A stretch of DNA of 64,000 nt, taken from NCBI RefSeq assembly GCF_900187885.1, contig NZ_FYEK01000012.1:712-64711 (forward strand). Reading direction: 5' to 3'. This DNA is from Thermoflexus hugenholtzii JAD2. Its GTDB lineage: Bacteria > Chloroflexota > Anaerolineae > Thermoflexales > Thermoflexaceae. The position numbers and the translations under genes were made by a program. Shown here piece after piece: positions 45,584 through 54,492 of the stretch. Each line of letters begins with the position of its first letter. Position 1 is the first letter of the stretch. The notes under the pieces are model-generated. The model did not search any database. It saw nothing but the letters and a program-made list of their open reading frames with translations, and was not told the origin of the DNA.

Positions 45584-45950
45584 CTCGAAGGGACCTCGCC
45601 CTCAGGTTCGGCCCACCCCACTGATTCTGATTGTAAGAGCGCCCGCCTCGCTCGTCCAAAACCACCAGCCGGATGTTTGCCAGAATCCCGTTCTGTTCCA
45701 TAAAATTTGAGCGCAGTTACATCTTGATTCTGGGTGCGTGGTCCTTCCACAGACCGCAGATGGGTGTTGAGCGGATCGGTAAGGCGGCTCCGGATCCCCG
45801 CTGAAGAGGTAGAACTGCGGGGCGCCCTTCTCGAATTCCTCCGCATCAGACCTCATCGGGGGAAGGCCCCTTTTGGGGATCAGGGAAGGCTTCCCGGTTC
45901 GGAGATCGCCGGAGCGCGATTCTTCCAGAGGCTTATCGCGAGTTAGGAGC
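45584..45950. other. 367-base divergent intergenic region
   Basis: The region separates the ECF sigma operon (leftward) from the histidine kinase (rightward). It holds the leftward promoter at 45630-45659 and a local AT-rich patch near 45698-45712. Short open frames here have no SD and are probably not genes. I see no clear rightward promoter. Confidence 0.5.
45630..45659 (-). promoter_or_regulatory. Candidate promoter of the ECF sigma/anti-sigma operon
   Basis: On the minus strand TTGGAC (45659-45654) and TACAAT (45635-45630) are separated by 18 bases, 47 bases before the sigma factor ATG. Confidence 0.55.
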
Positions 45951-48230
45951 ATGTCTGAAGTAGAACGCCGCTGGACTCTGCAGCAAGCGCTGACCCGACT
46001 GTTCCTGGAGCTGACCCGAGCCCATCCTCGAATGGAACCGATGATGGCCGCCGGGCTGGAGATCGTGGTCGGCGCCCTGGATCTCCCAACAGGGATCCTG
46101 GAGTTCCGTCCCCACCCGGAAGGCCCTGTTCTCCGGATTTTCCGGGGACTCCCGGAGGAGTCCGCCGGCGCCCTCCTGGCGGCGCTCCGGGATCTCACCT
46201 CGGATCGGCCCGTGTGGGTGCGGGATGCGGAGGAGGCTCCCCCGATGTTCCGGGAGGCGCTACGCGCCGCCGGCCTGGGCGCGGCCGCGGGCCTCCCCCT
46301 GGGCGGGGGTCCGGGATGGGCCGGAGGCCTGATCCTCGGGAGCCCGAAGCCCCGGACCTGGGGGGCGGAGGAGCGGGAGTTCCTGGAAGGCGCGGTCCAG
46401 GCCATCGGGCTGGCCCTGGAGCGGGCGGCCCTGCATCAGGCCGCTGACCGCCAGGCGGAGGAGCTGGCTTTCCTGAACCGTTTGGCCCTCCGGGCCAACC
46501 GCGCTCAGGATCTCTACGAGCTGCTCGCGAGCGTCCTCCCCGAGCTGGTCCAGCTGATGAGTGCGGATCGGGGAGCCGTTGCCCTGATCGCCTCCTCCGG
46601 CAATCACCTCGTCGTGGTGACGGAATACAACCCCGTCGGCACGCCTTCCGGCCTGGGCGAGCGCATCCCCATCCCGGACAACCCTTCCATGGCCTGGATC
46701 CTGCAGGAGCGCCGTCCCCTTGCCATCGAGGATGTGCAGACGGATCCCCGCATCGCTCCCGTGCGCGCGATGCTGGGGCGCGTCGGGGTGCGCTCCATGC
46801 TTCTGGTCCCTTTGTGGATCGGGGAGTGGATCGTGGGCACCCTGGGGATCGACTACGTCCGCGAGCCGCACGTGTTCACCCCTGAGGAGATCCGCCTGGC
46901 GGAAACCGCCGCCCATCAGCTGGCAGACGCCCTCAAACGCTTCCGGATGATCCACATCCTGCAGGCTCAGGCGGATCGGCTACACGTGCTGTATCAGACC
47001 GCCCGGGCGCTGGCGGAGCTCCAGGACCTGCCCGCCCTCCTGACCCGGGCCCTGGAGGAGATCCTGGCTCACCTCCCGGCTGACGGCGCCAGCGTCTACG
47101 TGGCGGATCCGGCGGATCCGGATGTGTTGCGCGCGGTAGTCGCGCTCGGGTATTCCACCGTGCCGGTGGTTCGTCTCTCCTCTCAGGCGGCTGAGGAAAC
47201 CATCACCGCCCAGATCGCGATCCGGGGCGAGCCGGTGTGGGTGGAGGAATGCGATCGATATCCTTACCCCCCGATCACCCGGCGGATCCTCATTCAGGAG
47301 GGGATCCGCAGCCACGCGGCCCTCCCGTTGCGGCGGGGCGCCACGCTCCTCGGAGTGCTCCACGTGGTGTGGCGAAGGCCGCGGGCCATGGATCCGGAGA
47401 TCCGGGATCTGCTGGAGGGCCTGGCAGATTTGCTGGCGACAGGGATCCACAGCGCCCGTATGCTTGAGGCCCTGCAGCGAGCGCTGGCGCAGCGGGAAGC
47501 TCTCAATCGGGCTCTGGAGGAGGCGCTGGCGGCCCGGGAGCAGATGATCCAGAACGTCTCCCATGAGCTGCGCACTCCCCTCGCCGTGGCCCTGGGGTAT
47601 CTGGAGCTGCTCGCGGAGGGCGCCCTCGGTCCGCTGAGCGCATCTCAGCAAGAAGCGGTGGCCATCGCCCGGGAGCGGCTGGGCCAGCTCCACCGCTATA
47701 TTGAGCTCCTGCTCACCCTGCAAACCGTGCGGGGCGCCCCCCGGCCCCACCAGCCCCTGGATCTGCGCCGGCTGGTGGAGGCTGTCGCTCGTATGATCCG
47801 GGCGCGCCCGGATCCCGAAAAGAACCCCTTCGAAGTCCGACTCCCGGCCGAGGCGGTGTGGGTGATCGGGGACGCGGAAGCGCTGGCGCATGCGATCGGA
47901 GAACTGCTGGACAACGCCTTCAAGTTCTCCCCTCCAGGCGGACGGGTGGAACTGGAGCTGGCCTCAGAGGGTGGGATCGCCCGGGTGATCATACGGGATG
48001 AGGGGATCGGGATTCCGATCGAGTCCCTCTCGCGGGTGGGGGAGCCGTTCTATCAGGTGGATGGAGGGACCACCCGGCGGTTCGGAGGGATGGGCATCGG
48101 GCTGGCGGTGGCCCGGAGCGTGGCAGAAGCCCACGGCGGCCGCCTGCGCTTGCACCCCCGCGCGCCGCGGGGCGTGGAAGCCGTCCTGGAGATCCCCCTC
48201 AGCGGATCTCTGGAGGGATCTGCCGCATAA
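45951..48230 (+). CDS. Soluble histidine kinase with three GAF-type sensor domains
   Basis: The 759-residue protein has no membrane helix. Three GAF-type domains span about residues 15-165, 180-335 and 345-500; the second is the most typical (SADRGAVALIASSGN, VRSMLLVPLWIGEWIVGTLG). A coiled linker leads to the HisKA domain with NVSHELRTP (phospho-acceptor H538) and an HATPase with N-box LLDNAFKFSPP (N655), DEGIGIP and GGMGIGLAVARS. GAF domains sense small molecules or redox state. No response regulator gene adjoins it, so it is an orphan kinase. ATG 45951 has AGGAG close upstream; a GTG/ATG further up is less well supported. Confidence 0.88.
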   Translation: MSEVERRWTLQQALTRLFLELTRAHPRMEPMMAAGLEIVVGALDLPTGILEFRPHPEGPVLRIFRGLPEESAGALLAALRDLTSDRPVWVRDAEEAPPMFREALRAAGLGAAAGLPLGGGPGWAGGLILGSPKPRTWGAEEREFLEGAVQAIGLALERAALHQAADRQAEELAFLNRLALRANRAQDLYELLASVLPELVQLMSADRGAVALIASSGNHLVVVTEYNPVGTPSGLGERIPIPDNPSMAWILQERRPLAIEDVQTDPRIAPVRAMLGRVGVRSMLLVPLWIGEWIVGTLGIDYVREPHVFTPEEIRLAETAAHQLADALKRFRMIHILQAQADRLHVLYQTARALAELQDLPALLTRALEEILAHLPADGASVYVADPADPDVLRAVVALGYSTVPVVRLSSQAAEETITAQIAIRGEPVWVEECDRYPYPPITRRILIQEGIRSHAALPLRRGATLLGVLHVVWRRPRAMDPEIRDLLEGLADLLATGIHSARMLEALQRALAQREALNRALEEALAAREQMIQNVSHELRTPLAVALGYLELLAEGALGPLSASQQEAVAIARERLGQLHRYIELLLTLQTVRGAPRPHQPLDLRRLVEAVARMIRARPDPEKNPFEVRLPAEAVWVIGDAEALAHAIGELLDNAFKFSPPGGRVELELASEGGIARVIIRDEGIGIPIESLSRVGEPFYQVDGGTTRRFGGMGIGLAVARSVAEAHGGRLRLHPRAPRGVEAVLEIPLSGSLEGSAA

Positions 48231-49653
48231 GAGGCGGGGAAGGGGGTGCCATCCGTATCCGACGGAGCCCGCGCAACAGCAGTAGACCCTCCAGCCCGAT
48301 CGCCAGGCTGTTGGCGAGGGCGGGTCCGGAAGGACCCAGGGCATGGGCGAAAAGAGGGGCCATCCCGAGATAGGCCGCCGTCCCGATGGCAGCCGCCGCG
48401 AGAGGCCGGAGGAAATCATGTCGGGCGTAGAAGGCCCGGGCGGCCAGCTCGGCGATGGTGTAGGTCAGCAGCCCGGGAGCGAACATCCGCAGCGCCGCCC
48501 CCACGGCTTCCACCGACGCCTCGCCGAAGGCACCCCGGGCCAACATCGCCCGCACCAGGGTCTCTCCGCCGAACCCGAGGACCCCCCCGGCAAGGAGGCT
48601 GAGCCCCCCTGCGACCCTCAGGGTCCGCACCAGATCCTGCCACAGGGCCTCCGGGTCACCCCGGGCCACGTGAGCGGAGAGGGTCGGGAGGAGCACCGTG
48701 GCCAAGCTGGTGCTGATGAGGGTCTGAGGGACCTGCATCAGGCGCCAGGCGTAGGCGAGGGCGGCCACGGCTTCGGGTGCCATGCCACCCACCAGCCGAT
48801 AGCCCCAGGCGATCTGAAAATACGCCAGAGCAACGATCAGGCCCCGCAGCAGGAGCAGGCGTCCCGCCTGCCGCAGGCCCGGATGCCGAAGGTCCACCGC
48901 CCAGGCCCAGGTCCAGCGGCGCAACCCCGGCAGCAGGCTGAGGTTATGAAGAAAGGCCCCCAGGATCACCCCCAAGGCCAGCCCGACGATGCCCAGGGGG
49001 CCGGCCAGGGCCAGCGTCCCCAGGATCGGCCCGGCGTCCGCCAGCACCGAGCCCAGGGCCGGCCATGCGAAGCGGCGGGCGGTGTGGAGCACCGCCGTCA
49101 GCACCCCGCTGAGCCCGAAGAGCACCGTCCCGATCCAGAGGATCCGCAGCAAACGAATGGCCACCTCCTGTCCCTCAGGGGGAAGGCCGGGTCCGAAGAC
49201 CCGGTGGACCCAGAAGGGCGCGCTCCCGGCGATGAGCAGGCCGGCCAGGGTCAGACTGATCAGGGTGAGAAGGGCCGCCGTGGTGGCCAGGCGGGCGGCT
49301 TCATGGGGATCGCGCAGGGAGAGCGCTGTGAGCACCGGCACCAGAACCACCGCCAGGGTTCCCCCAGTGAACAGGAAGAGGAAGTCTGGCATCACCATGG
49401 CGACGTCGAAAGCGCTCTTCTCCAGCCCGGTCCCGAAGCGGGCGGCGACCACCATTTGAGCCAGGAAGCCGGTGAGCTTCCCCGCCAGGCCCAGGCCGGC
49501 CACCACGGCCGCCGGCTGCAGGATCTGACGAAGAAACCGGAGGGTGCCGGCATCCAAGAAAAGCGTGGTGCTCCATAGACCTTCCGTCCACTTCCCGAAG
49601 CCTTCCCGAGAGACCGGATCGCCCCGCCGTTCCGGCTCTCCTTCCGATCCCAT
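48199..49653 (-). CDS. MurJ-like lipid flippase (second copy)
   Basis: The 484-residue protein is a MviN/MurJ-family membrane protein with about 13-14 helices. ARFGTGLEKSAFDVAMVMPDF near residue 72 corresponds to the GTS-DAY-like N-terminal signature in the first copy, but is diverged. The N-terminal 35 residues are an unusual charged leader. It may flip lipid II or another lipid-linked oligosaccharide. The stop overlaps the convergent histidine kinase gene by 32 bases. With the copy at 33011-34549 the window holds two members, which is uncommon for a strictly essential single-copy function. Confidence 0.75.
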   Translation of the reverse strand: MGSEGEPERRGDPVSREGFGKWTEGLWSTTLFLDAGTLRFLRQILQPAAVVAGLGLAGKLTGFLAQMVVAARFGTGLEKSAFDVAMVMPDFLFLFTGGTLAVVLVPVLTALSLRDPHEAARLATTAALLTLISLTLAGLLIAGSAPFWVHRVFGPGLPPEGQEVAIRLLRILWIGTVLFGLSGVLTAVLHTARRFAWPALGSVLADAGPILGTLALAGPLGIVGLALGVILGAFLHNLSLLPGLRRWTWAWAVDLRHPGLRQAGRLLLLRGLIVALAYFQIAWGYRLVGGMAPEAVAALAYAWRLMQVPQTLISTSLATVLLPTLSAHVARGDPEALWQDLVRTLRVAGGLSLLAGGVLGFGGETLVRAMLARGAFGEASVEAVGAALRMFAPGLLTYTIAELAARAFYARHDFLRPLAAAAIGTAAYLGMAPLFAHALGPSGPALANSLAIGLEGLLLLRGLRRIRMAPPSPPLMRQIPPEIR

Positions 49654-49702
49654 TCCTCACCTCCCAGCACGATCCCGCGGGATCGATCCCCCTTGCCGCG
49701 CC

Positions 49703-50614
49703 TCACTTCCACGGCTCGGTGTAGAAGTCCAGATACGCCTCCAGCGCCCCGGCCCACAGGGCATCGTCGTGGCCACCCGGGCGGATCTCGAAGCGCACGG
49801 GGACCCTGCGCGCCTTCAGGATCTCCGCCAGCTGCCGGGCCCCCTCCAGCGCCCAATCCGCATCGCCGGCGTCCAGGTAGATCCGTAACCCCTTCAGATC
49901 GGCCTCTCGAGCCAGGACGAAGGGATCATATGCCGGCGGCGCCTTGTTCACGCTCAGGGCCGGGCTATGCCCCCCGACGCTGGCGAAGGTCTTAGGATGG
50001 CGCAGGGCGATCTCCAGGGCCCACACCCCGCCCCGCGAGATCCCCCCGATGGCCCGGGCCCACCGCGCCGGCATCGCCGGGTAGCGCGCCTCGATCTCCG
50101 TGATCAGCGCCTCCATCATCACGCTTTCCACTGAGCTGGGTCCGCCGCTGGTGCGAATATACAGATCGTCTGGGAAGCCTGGCAGCACGATCAGGAAAAG
50201 GGGCCAGCGCCCGGCGCGAACCCCTGCCGTCATCACCTCATCGATGCCCAGCTGGTCCCAGTGCCGGTGATCATAGGGATACCCATGCAGGAGATACAGG
50301 GTCGGATACCGGCGCCCGGGATCCAGGCAGGGAGGCAGGTAAACCTGATAAGGGATCTCCAGCCCCAGAGTGGGGATCGGAAGAGAAGCATGCTCCCAGC
50401 GGCCGGGCGCGCAGGTCGGCGTGGGCGTGGGCGTGAGGGTGGGTGTCGCCGTGGGCGTGGAGGTTGGAGTCGGCGACGGCGTCGCCGTGGGCGCAGAGGT
50501 AGGTGTGGGAGGCGGCCAGGTGGGGAGCGCCATCCGCGCCCGAGGCCCTCCGAGAAGCGCCAGGTTCAACAGGAGCAGTAATCCAACGAGCGCCAGCCAG
50601 GGATCTTTCCGCAT
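49703..50614 (-). CDS. Secreted or anchored alpha/beta-hydrolase esterase
   Basis: The 303-residue protein has an N-terminal hydrophobic signal/anchor (residues 6-22), a Thr-Pro linker (about residues 32-68) and a putative-esterase domain. LYLLHGYPYDHRHW provides the oxyanion region, GISRGG (about residues 190-195) the nucleophile serine, and RPGGHDDALW the catalytic His, with LDAGDADW a likely Asp. The fold resembles the esterase D / feruloyl-esterase group. The substrate is unknown. I chose ATG 50614; longer frames run into the Nudix gene. It lies 56 bases after the Nudix gene stop and may share its transcript. Confidence 0.75.
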   Translation of the reverse strand: MRKDPWLALVGLLLLLNLALLGGPRARMALPTWPPPTPTSAPTATPSPTPTSTPTATPTLTPTPTPTCAPGRWEHASLPIPTLGLEIPYQVYLPPCLDPGRRYPTLYLLHGYPYDHRHWDQLGIDEVMTAGVRAGRWPLFLIVLPGFPDDLYIRTSGGPSSVESVMMEALITEIEARYPAMPARWARAIGGISRGGVWALEIALRHPKTFASVGGHSPALSVNKAPPAYDPFVLAREADLKGLRIYLDAGDADWALEGARQLAEILKARRVPVRFEIRPGGHDDALWAGALEAYLDFYTEPWK

Positions 50615-50670
50615 TTCCTCTTTCCATCCGAGGCCGGGATCTTCTTTCAGGGGTTCGCGCGGCCCGCTCT

Positions 50671-51633
50671 TCAACGGACCACGGCGTCGGGGAGCCCGGC
50701 GCGCGCGTCCTCGATGCGGATCCGCCAGCGAGGATCCAGAGGCTCCGGCAGTCGATCCGGCGGGAAGAACCTCACCTCCAGGGATTCCGCTCCATCGGCC
50801 CGGAGGCGCCCTCCGATGATGCGCGCCTCGAAGCAGGCCACCACCGGCTGGGAGCGATCCCCGTTCGGGTAGGTGAACGTCCACGCCGGATCCGTATAGA
50901 GGCCGGTCAGGCGGAGGGGCTCCACCTCCAGGCCGGTCTCCTCCCACACCTCCCGGACCAGGGTCTGATCAATGCGCTCGCCGATCTCCATGATCCCCCC
51001 GGGGAAGCCCCATTCCCCATTGTCCTCGCGGCGCTGGAGGAGGATCTCCCCCCGATCGTTGAAGATCACCGCGCTGGTGGCGGGGACGACCAGGGGAGCA
51101 GCGCCCACCCGCGCCCGCAGGCGCCGGATGGTCTCACCCGGTCGTGAGGCGAGGCGGCCGGGGGCACCGGTCCGGAAGGCGGTGGCGGGATCGTGGCGGC
51201 GGTAATCCGCGATCATCGCCCCATACCAGGGGGGAAGGGGCGGCAGCTCCGCCAGGGACACCCAGTCCAGGGCCAGGGACTCTCGTCCATCCGGGCGCAA
51301 GGCGCCCTCCACGGGACGGGCCAGAAAGCAAGCGGTCACCGGATGGACGACGTCGCCGTTCGGATAGCACACTATGAACTCCGGGGAGGTGTAGAGGCCG
51401 ATCAATCGCTCCACGCGGATGGAGAGGCCAGTCTCCTCCCGGACCTCCCGGTGGAGAGCCTGGAGGAGGGACTCGCCGGGCTCCATCACCCCGCCGGGGA
51501 GCCCCCAGGCTTCGAAGTCGGCCCGGCGCTGCAGCAGGATCCGTCCGGCCTCGTCGACGATGAGGGCGGTCGCGTAGACCAGCCAGACGGGCTCCGGGCC
51601 GATCCGCTCCCGCAGCCAGCGGATGTAATCCAT
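50671..51633 (-). CDS. Double-Nudix hydrolase
   Basis: The 320-residue protein contains two complete Nudix domains. The first box is GGVMEPGESLLQALHREVRE followed by ETGL (residues about 47-70) and the second GGIMEIGERIDQTLVREVWE followed by ETGL (about 210-233). Both keep the full GX5EX7REUXEEXGU pattern, so both sites may be active. The halves are similar throughout (LLQRRADFEAWGLPGG and LLQRREDNGEWGFPGG), showing an internal duplication. Nudix enzymes cleave nucleoside diphosphates linked to X; the substrate is unknown. ATG 51633 is used; AGGAGG lies 12 bases upstream, and ATG 51654 is an alternative. Confidence 0.85.
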   Translation of the reverse strand: MDYIRWLRERIGPEPVWLVYATALIVDEAGRILLQRRADFEAWGLPGGVMEPGESLLQALHREVREETGLSIRVERLIGLYTSPEFIVCYPNGDVVHPVTACFLARPVEGALRPDGRESLALDWVSLAELPPLPPWYGAMIADYRRHDPATAFRTGAPGRLASRPGETIRRLRARVGAAPLVVPATSAVIFNDRGEILLQRREDNGEWGFPGGIMEIGERIDQTLVREVWEETGLEVEPLRLTGLYTDPAWTFTYPNGDRSQPVVACFEARIIGGRLRADGAESLEVRFFPPDRLPEPLDPRWRIRIEDARAGLPDAVVR

Positions 51634-51665
51634 TGGCGGCGCAGGCCTCCTCATTGAAAGCAAAT

Positions 51666-51689
51666 CGGGCGCGGCAAAGGCCGCGCCCG
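51666..51689 (-). terminator. Hairpin terminator after tRNA-Glu
   Basis: CGGGCGCGGC (51666-51675) and GCCGCGCCCG (51680-51689) form a perfect 10-bp stem with a 4-base loop. On the minus strand it follows the tRNA 3' end after 6 bases and leads into ATTTGCTTTC, a weak T-rich tail. Confidence 0.65.
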
Positions 51690-51695
51690 GGATAG

Positions 51696-51771
51696 TGGCC
51701 CCGGCGGGATTTGAACCCGCGATCTCTGCCTTGAGAGGGCAGCGTCCTAGACCGGGCTAGACGACGGGGCC
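51696..51771 (-). tRNA. tRNA-Glu (anticodon CTC)
   Basis: The 76-base minus-strand sequence folds as a cloverleaf. The acceptor stem is GGCCCCG/CGGGGCC, the anticodon stem CTGCC/GGCAG encloses CTCTCAA with anticodon CTC, and the T arm is GCGGG-TTCAAAT-CCCGC. The discriminator base is A and no CCA is encoded. Confidence 0.95.
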
Positions 51772-51791
51772 ACGGTCCTTCTGCTTCAATC

Positions 51792-52775
51792 TTACCGTGG
51801 GAGCCTTTCTCCGTCAAGGCGAAGCGGCCCGGAGGCCCGGAGGGCCGCGCCCCCGCACGCCGGATGGAGACGGGTCACCGCATCGATGCGGCGGCCGTCC
51901 ACCGCAATGAACTCAAACGTGATGTGGCACGCGTCGGCCTCCACGCGCATCGCCCCGTGCTGGTCCCGATAGCGAGCCCGACTGCCGGGGACCGGGGCGC
52001 GGAAAGGGTAACGAGCGGGATGGCCGCCCAGACCGTTGACGAAGTAGAGGACCCCATCCCGTTCGATGCGTTCGTAGACGTGGTCGTGCCCGGCGAGGAC
52101 GGCGGTGACCCCCCAGGCGGCGAAGGGCCACTGGAGGGCGGGGGTGGAGCCGTGAGGACCTGAGGAGTAAGGGGGATGATGCATCACCACGAGGCGCCAC
52201 GGCGCGTCGGAGGCCCCGAGCCGTGTTCGTAGCCACCGCGCCTGTCGGGAGTTCGCGGTGATCCCATCCGGCTCGTGTGGATCGCTGTCCACGAAGAACA
52301 GATGCACCGGGCCCCAGCGGACGTCGTAATAGCGCTCGTTGCCGGGCAGGTTGAAGTATTCGAGATAGGGCCGCGCGCCGGCGGCCGCCCAATCGTGGTT
52401 GCCCAGGACCGGGAAGAAGCGATTACGGTCGGCGCCCGGGCCGTAACGGCCCCGGTAGGGGGCCATGAACATGTGGTAATACTGCCCGATGTTCGCGTCG
52501 ATGGTTCGGGCCTCCCCGCGCGGATAGTTGTTGTCCCCGGTGGTGACGATGAAATGGGGGTTCCAGCTGTGGACCAAGCGGGCCACGGCCTCGGCGGCCG
52601 GCCCGGCCTGCCCGTAGTCGCCGATCACGGCGAAGCGCACGGATGGAGTCGGCGTTGGGGCACGAGGCGCTTGATCCCCCGCAGAACCATGGGGATCGAC
52701 GAAGGCCAGCGCCCCGAGCAGGAGAAGCCCCCATCCGACCCGTTTCGTCCATCGCCATAAACCCATCCGCCGCAT
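51792..52775 (-). CDS. Secreted metallophosphatase (purple acid phosphatase-like)
   Basis: The 327-residue protein has an N-terminal signal or anchor (residues about 10-30) and a calcineurin-like phosphoesterase domain with all metal motifs: GDYG near residue 52, TGDNNYPRG, LGNHDW, MHHPPYSSG and GHDHVYER. The GDxG...GDNxY...GNHD...GHxH set with Tyr is typical of purple acid phosphatase/tartrate-resistant types. It probably hydrolyses phosphomonoesters outside the cell. ATG 52775 is used; ATG 52766 is possible. It follows the lipoprotein gene after 24 bases, so the two may be co-transcribed. Confidence 0.88.
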   Translation of the reverse strand: MRRMGLWRWTKRVGWGLLLLGALAFVDPHGSAGDQAPRAPTPTPSVRFAVIGDYGQAGPAAEAVARLVHSWNPHFIVTTGDNNYPRGEARTIDANIGQYYHMFMAPYRGRYGPGADRNRFFPVLGNHDWAAAGARPYLEYFNLPGNERYYDVRWGPVHLFFVDSDPHEPDGITANSRQARWLRTRLGASDAPWRLVVMHHPPYSSGPHGSTPALQWPFAAWGVTAVLAGHDHVYERIERDGVLYFVNGLGGHPARYPFRAPVPGSRARYRDQHGAMRVEADACHITFEFIAVDGRRIDAVTRLHPACGGAALRASGPLRLDGERLPR

Positions 52776-52799
52776 GGATCGCCTGTTAGGAAGCAGCGC

Positions 52800-54062
52800 T
52801 CACGGGCCCTCGATGAGCACCCGGTGGGGATCCACCCGGTTGTTCAGCGGGGCGATCTCCACGTCCTCGTGGATCAGGCCAGCCCAGAAATACAGAGGGT
52901 TGCGGGGCGGCACGTAGGTGATCCGGATGCAGCCGGTCACGATGGCCGTTCGGCCCGCCGGCAGATAGTAATATGGCCGGCCGTCGATGATCCGCACCTC
53001 GAGATCCTCCGGGCGGCCCACCGCCCAGCGGAAGGGGTAGTTGCGCAGGGAGGTGTCGAAGTCGATGCCCACCCGCCAGGCCCCGGATTCCTCGGCCCAG
53101 CCCTCCGGGCGCCCCGGCCGCGGCGCGTTGAAGGTCTGATCCAGCTCATAGCAGGTCCCAGAGGGCGGCCCGCTGGTCCGAATCGGAACCGCGCCGTAGT
53201 TGTGCACCGTCAGCGTGAAGTAGAGGAAGCCGCCGAGGTTGACCGGGATGTAATCCCCGGTCCCTGCGGAGATGTCCGAACGGAACTCCACCCGTCCGTT
53301 GAGGATCTCCGCCCGCGGCACTCCACCCTCGCGGATGGTTAGGGTTCCGGTGACCACATCCCGAAGTCCCAGGGCGTCCTCCGCCACCGCGTAGACCGTG
53401 TAGGTTCCGTCGGGGGGCGGCTCCTGGCCTCGATCGACGCCGGCGTCGTAGTCGAAGATGTGGCATCCCTCCTCGCCGGGCTTGCGCAGCTGCACCTCCT
53501 TGCGGGGGACCGGATAACGGACGCCGTCGGGGCCCTCCAGGTAGACGAGGATCTGGGCCGGTCGGTTGATGCAGACGTTGATGGTCGCCCGGTCGCTCAA
53601 CCCGTCCCGGTTGGGGGTGAACTCGGGGGGCGAGATGCTGAAGCCGGTGATGCGGAGCGCCTGAGGGTGCGATCCGCTCACGGTGAGGGTGCCGGTGATC
53701 TGCGCCGTCTCCGATCCGTCCCGGGCCTCCACCACCCAGGTGTAATGGCCGTCGGGGAGCAGCTGGTTCTCCACCACCCCGTTGAACAGGACCTCATATT
53801 CCCCTCGCGGTCGGGGCTGTTCCCGCCGGAAGTAGCGGGGGGTCCCGTCCGAGCCCACGAAATAGATGGAGACGATGGCGTTGCGGCCCAGCGCGTAACG
53901 GATCGCCACCACCTCGTTCCGGCCGTCCCCATCCGGGGTCAGCAGATCCGGCTGGATCGTGGCGGAGCGCAGCAAGGGGGCCGGCCGGCATGCAGCCAGG
54001 GCGAGCAACAGCCCGATCAGACCGAACCGCTGTCCGAAGCGCCGCCTCTCAGGAACGTGCAT
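52800..54062 (-). CDS. Lipoprotein with FlgD-like Ig modules
   Basis: The 420-residue protein has a lipoprotein signal with lipobox LAAC near residue 25. Two repeats of a FlgD/gliding-type Ig module are visible: PDLLTPDGDGRNEVVAIRY (from about residue 38) and PPEFTPNRDGLSDRATINV (from about residue 145), each followed by DGTYT/DGHYT-type strands. The C-terminal 150 residues form another beta-rich domain (FTLTVHNYGAVPIRTSG) resembling CARDB/BsuPI-type modules. It is a surface protein of unknown role, perhaps a structural or binding component. ATG 54062 is used. It lies 39 bases after the YggT gene's stop. Confidence 0.65.
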   Translation of the reverse strand: MHVPERRRFGQRFGLIGLLLALAACRPAPLLRSATIQPDLLTPDGDGRNEVVAIRYALGRNAIVSIYFVGSDGTPRYFRREQPRPRGEYEVLFNGVVENQLLPDGHYTWVVEARDGSETAQITGTLTVSGSHPQALRITGFSISPPEFTPNRDGLSDRATINVCINRPAQILVYLEGPDGVRYPVPRKEVQLRKPGEEGCHIFDYDAGVDRGQEPPPDGTYTVYAVAEDALGLRDVVTGTLTIREGGVPRAEILNGRVEFRSDISAGTGDYIPVNLGGFLYFTLTVHNYGAVPIRTSGPPSGTCYELDQTFNAPRPGRPEGWAEESGAWRVGIDFDTSLRNYPFRWAVGRPEDLEVRIIDGRPYYYLPAGRTAIVTGCIRITYVPPRNPLYFWAGLIHEDVEIAPLNNRVDPHRVLIEGP

Positions 54063-54101
54063 AGCCTCCGGTCCTCAATGAGGATCAATCCCGGGTGATG
54101 T

Positions 54102-54368
54102 TCAGAGCCCTCCGGCCAGCAGCGCCTTGAGGAGCCGGCCGGCCAGCTCGATGAGCAGGATGGCCACCAGGGGCGTGAAGTCCAGTCCGCCGATCGGGGG
54201 GATGTAACGCCGCAGCGGATTCAGCACCGGCTCCACCAGATTTCCCAGGAAACGGCGAGCCGGATGCCACGGGTCCATGCCGATCCACGAAGTGAACACG
54301 TAGACCACGATCAGCAGGACGTAGAGGTTGACCAGGGCGTCCACCAGTAAGATCCAGTTTCCGGACAT
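54102..54368 (-). CDS. YggT-family membrane protein
   Basis: The 88-residue protein has two membrane helices (residues about 5-24 and 62-80) with the conserved YggT central region RFLGNLVEPVLNPLRRYIPP and the GGLDFTPLVAILLIE segment. YggT proteins are linked to cell division or to osmotic tolerance, and genes lie next to yggS in many bacteria, as here. I chose ATG 54368; the longer frame adds a charged leader without homology. The gene follows yggS by about 124 bases. Confidence 0.85.
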   Translation of the reverse strand: MSGNWILLVDALVNLYVLLIVVYVFTSWIGMDPWHPARRFLGNLVEPVLNPLRRYIPPIGGLDFTPLVAILLIELAGRLLKALLAGGL

Positions 54369-54492
54369 CTCCGTCGGTTTCCTCCTGAGGGATCGGGGAG
54401 GGCGGCCTGCGCGCCCATCCGTCCCCCATCTTACCTCAAGGCGGTTCCCCGGGGTGGAGGGCAAGGACCAGGGGTCGGGGGCAGTGGGGACC

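Noticed and set aside
45698-45712. AT-rich CATAAAATTTGAGCG as a rightward kinase promoter
   Set aside because: No matching -35 element, and it is more than 230 bases from the kinase start.
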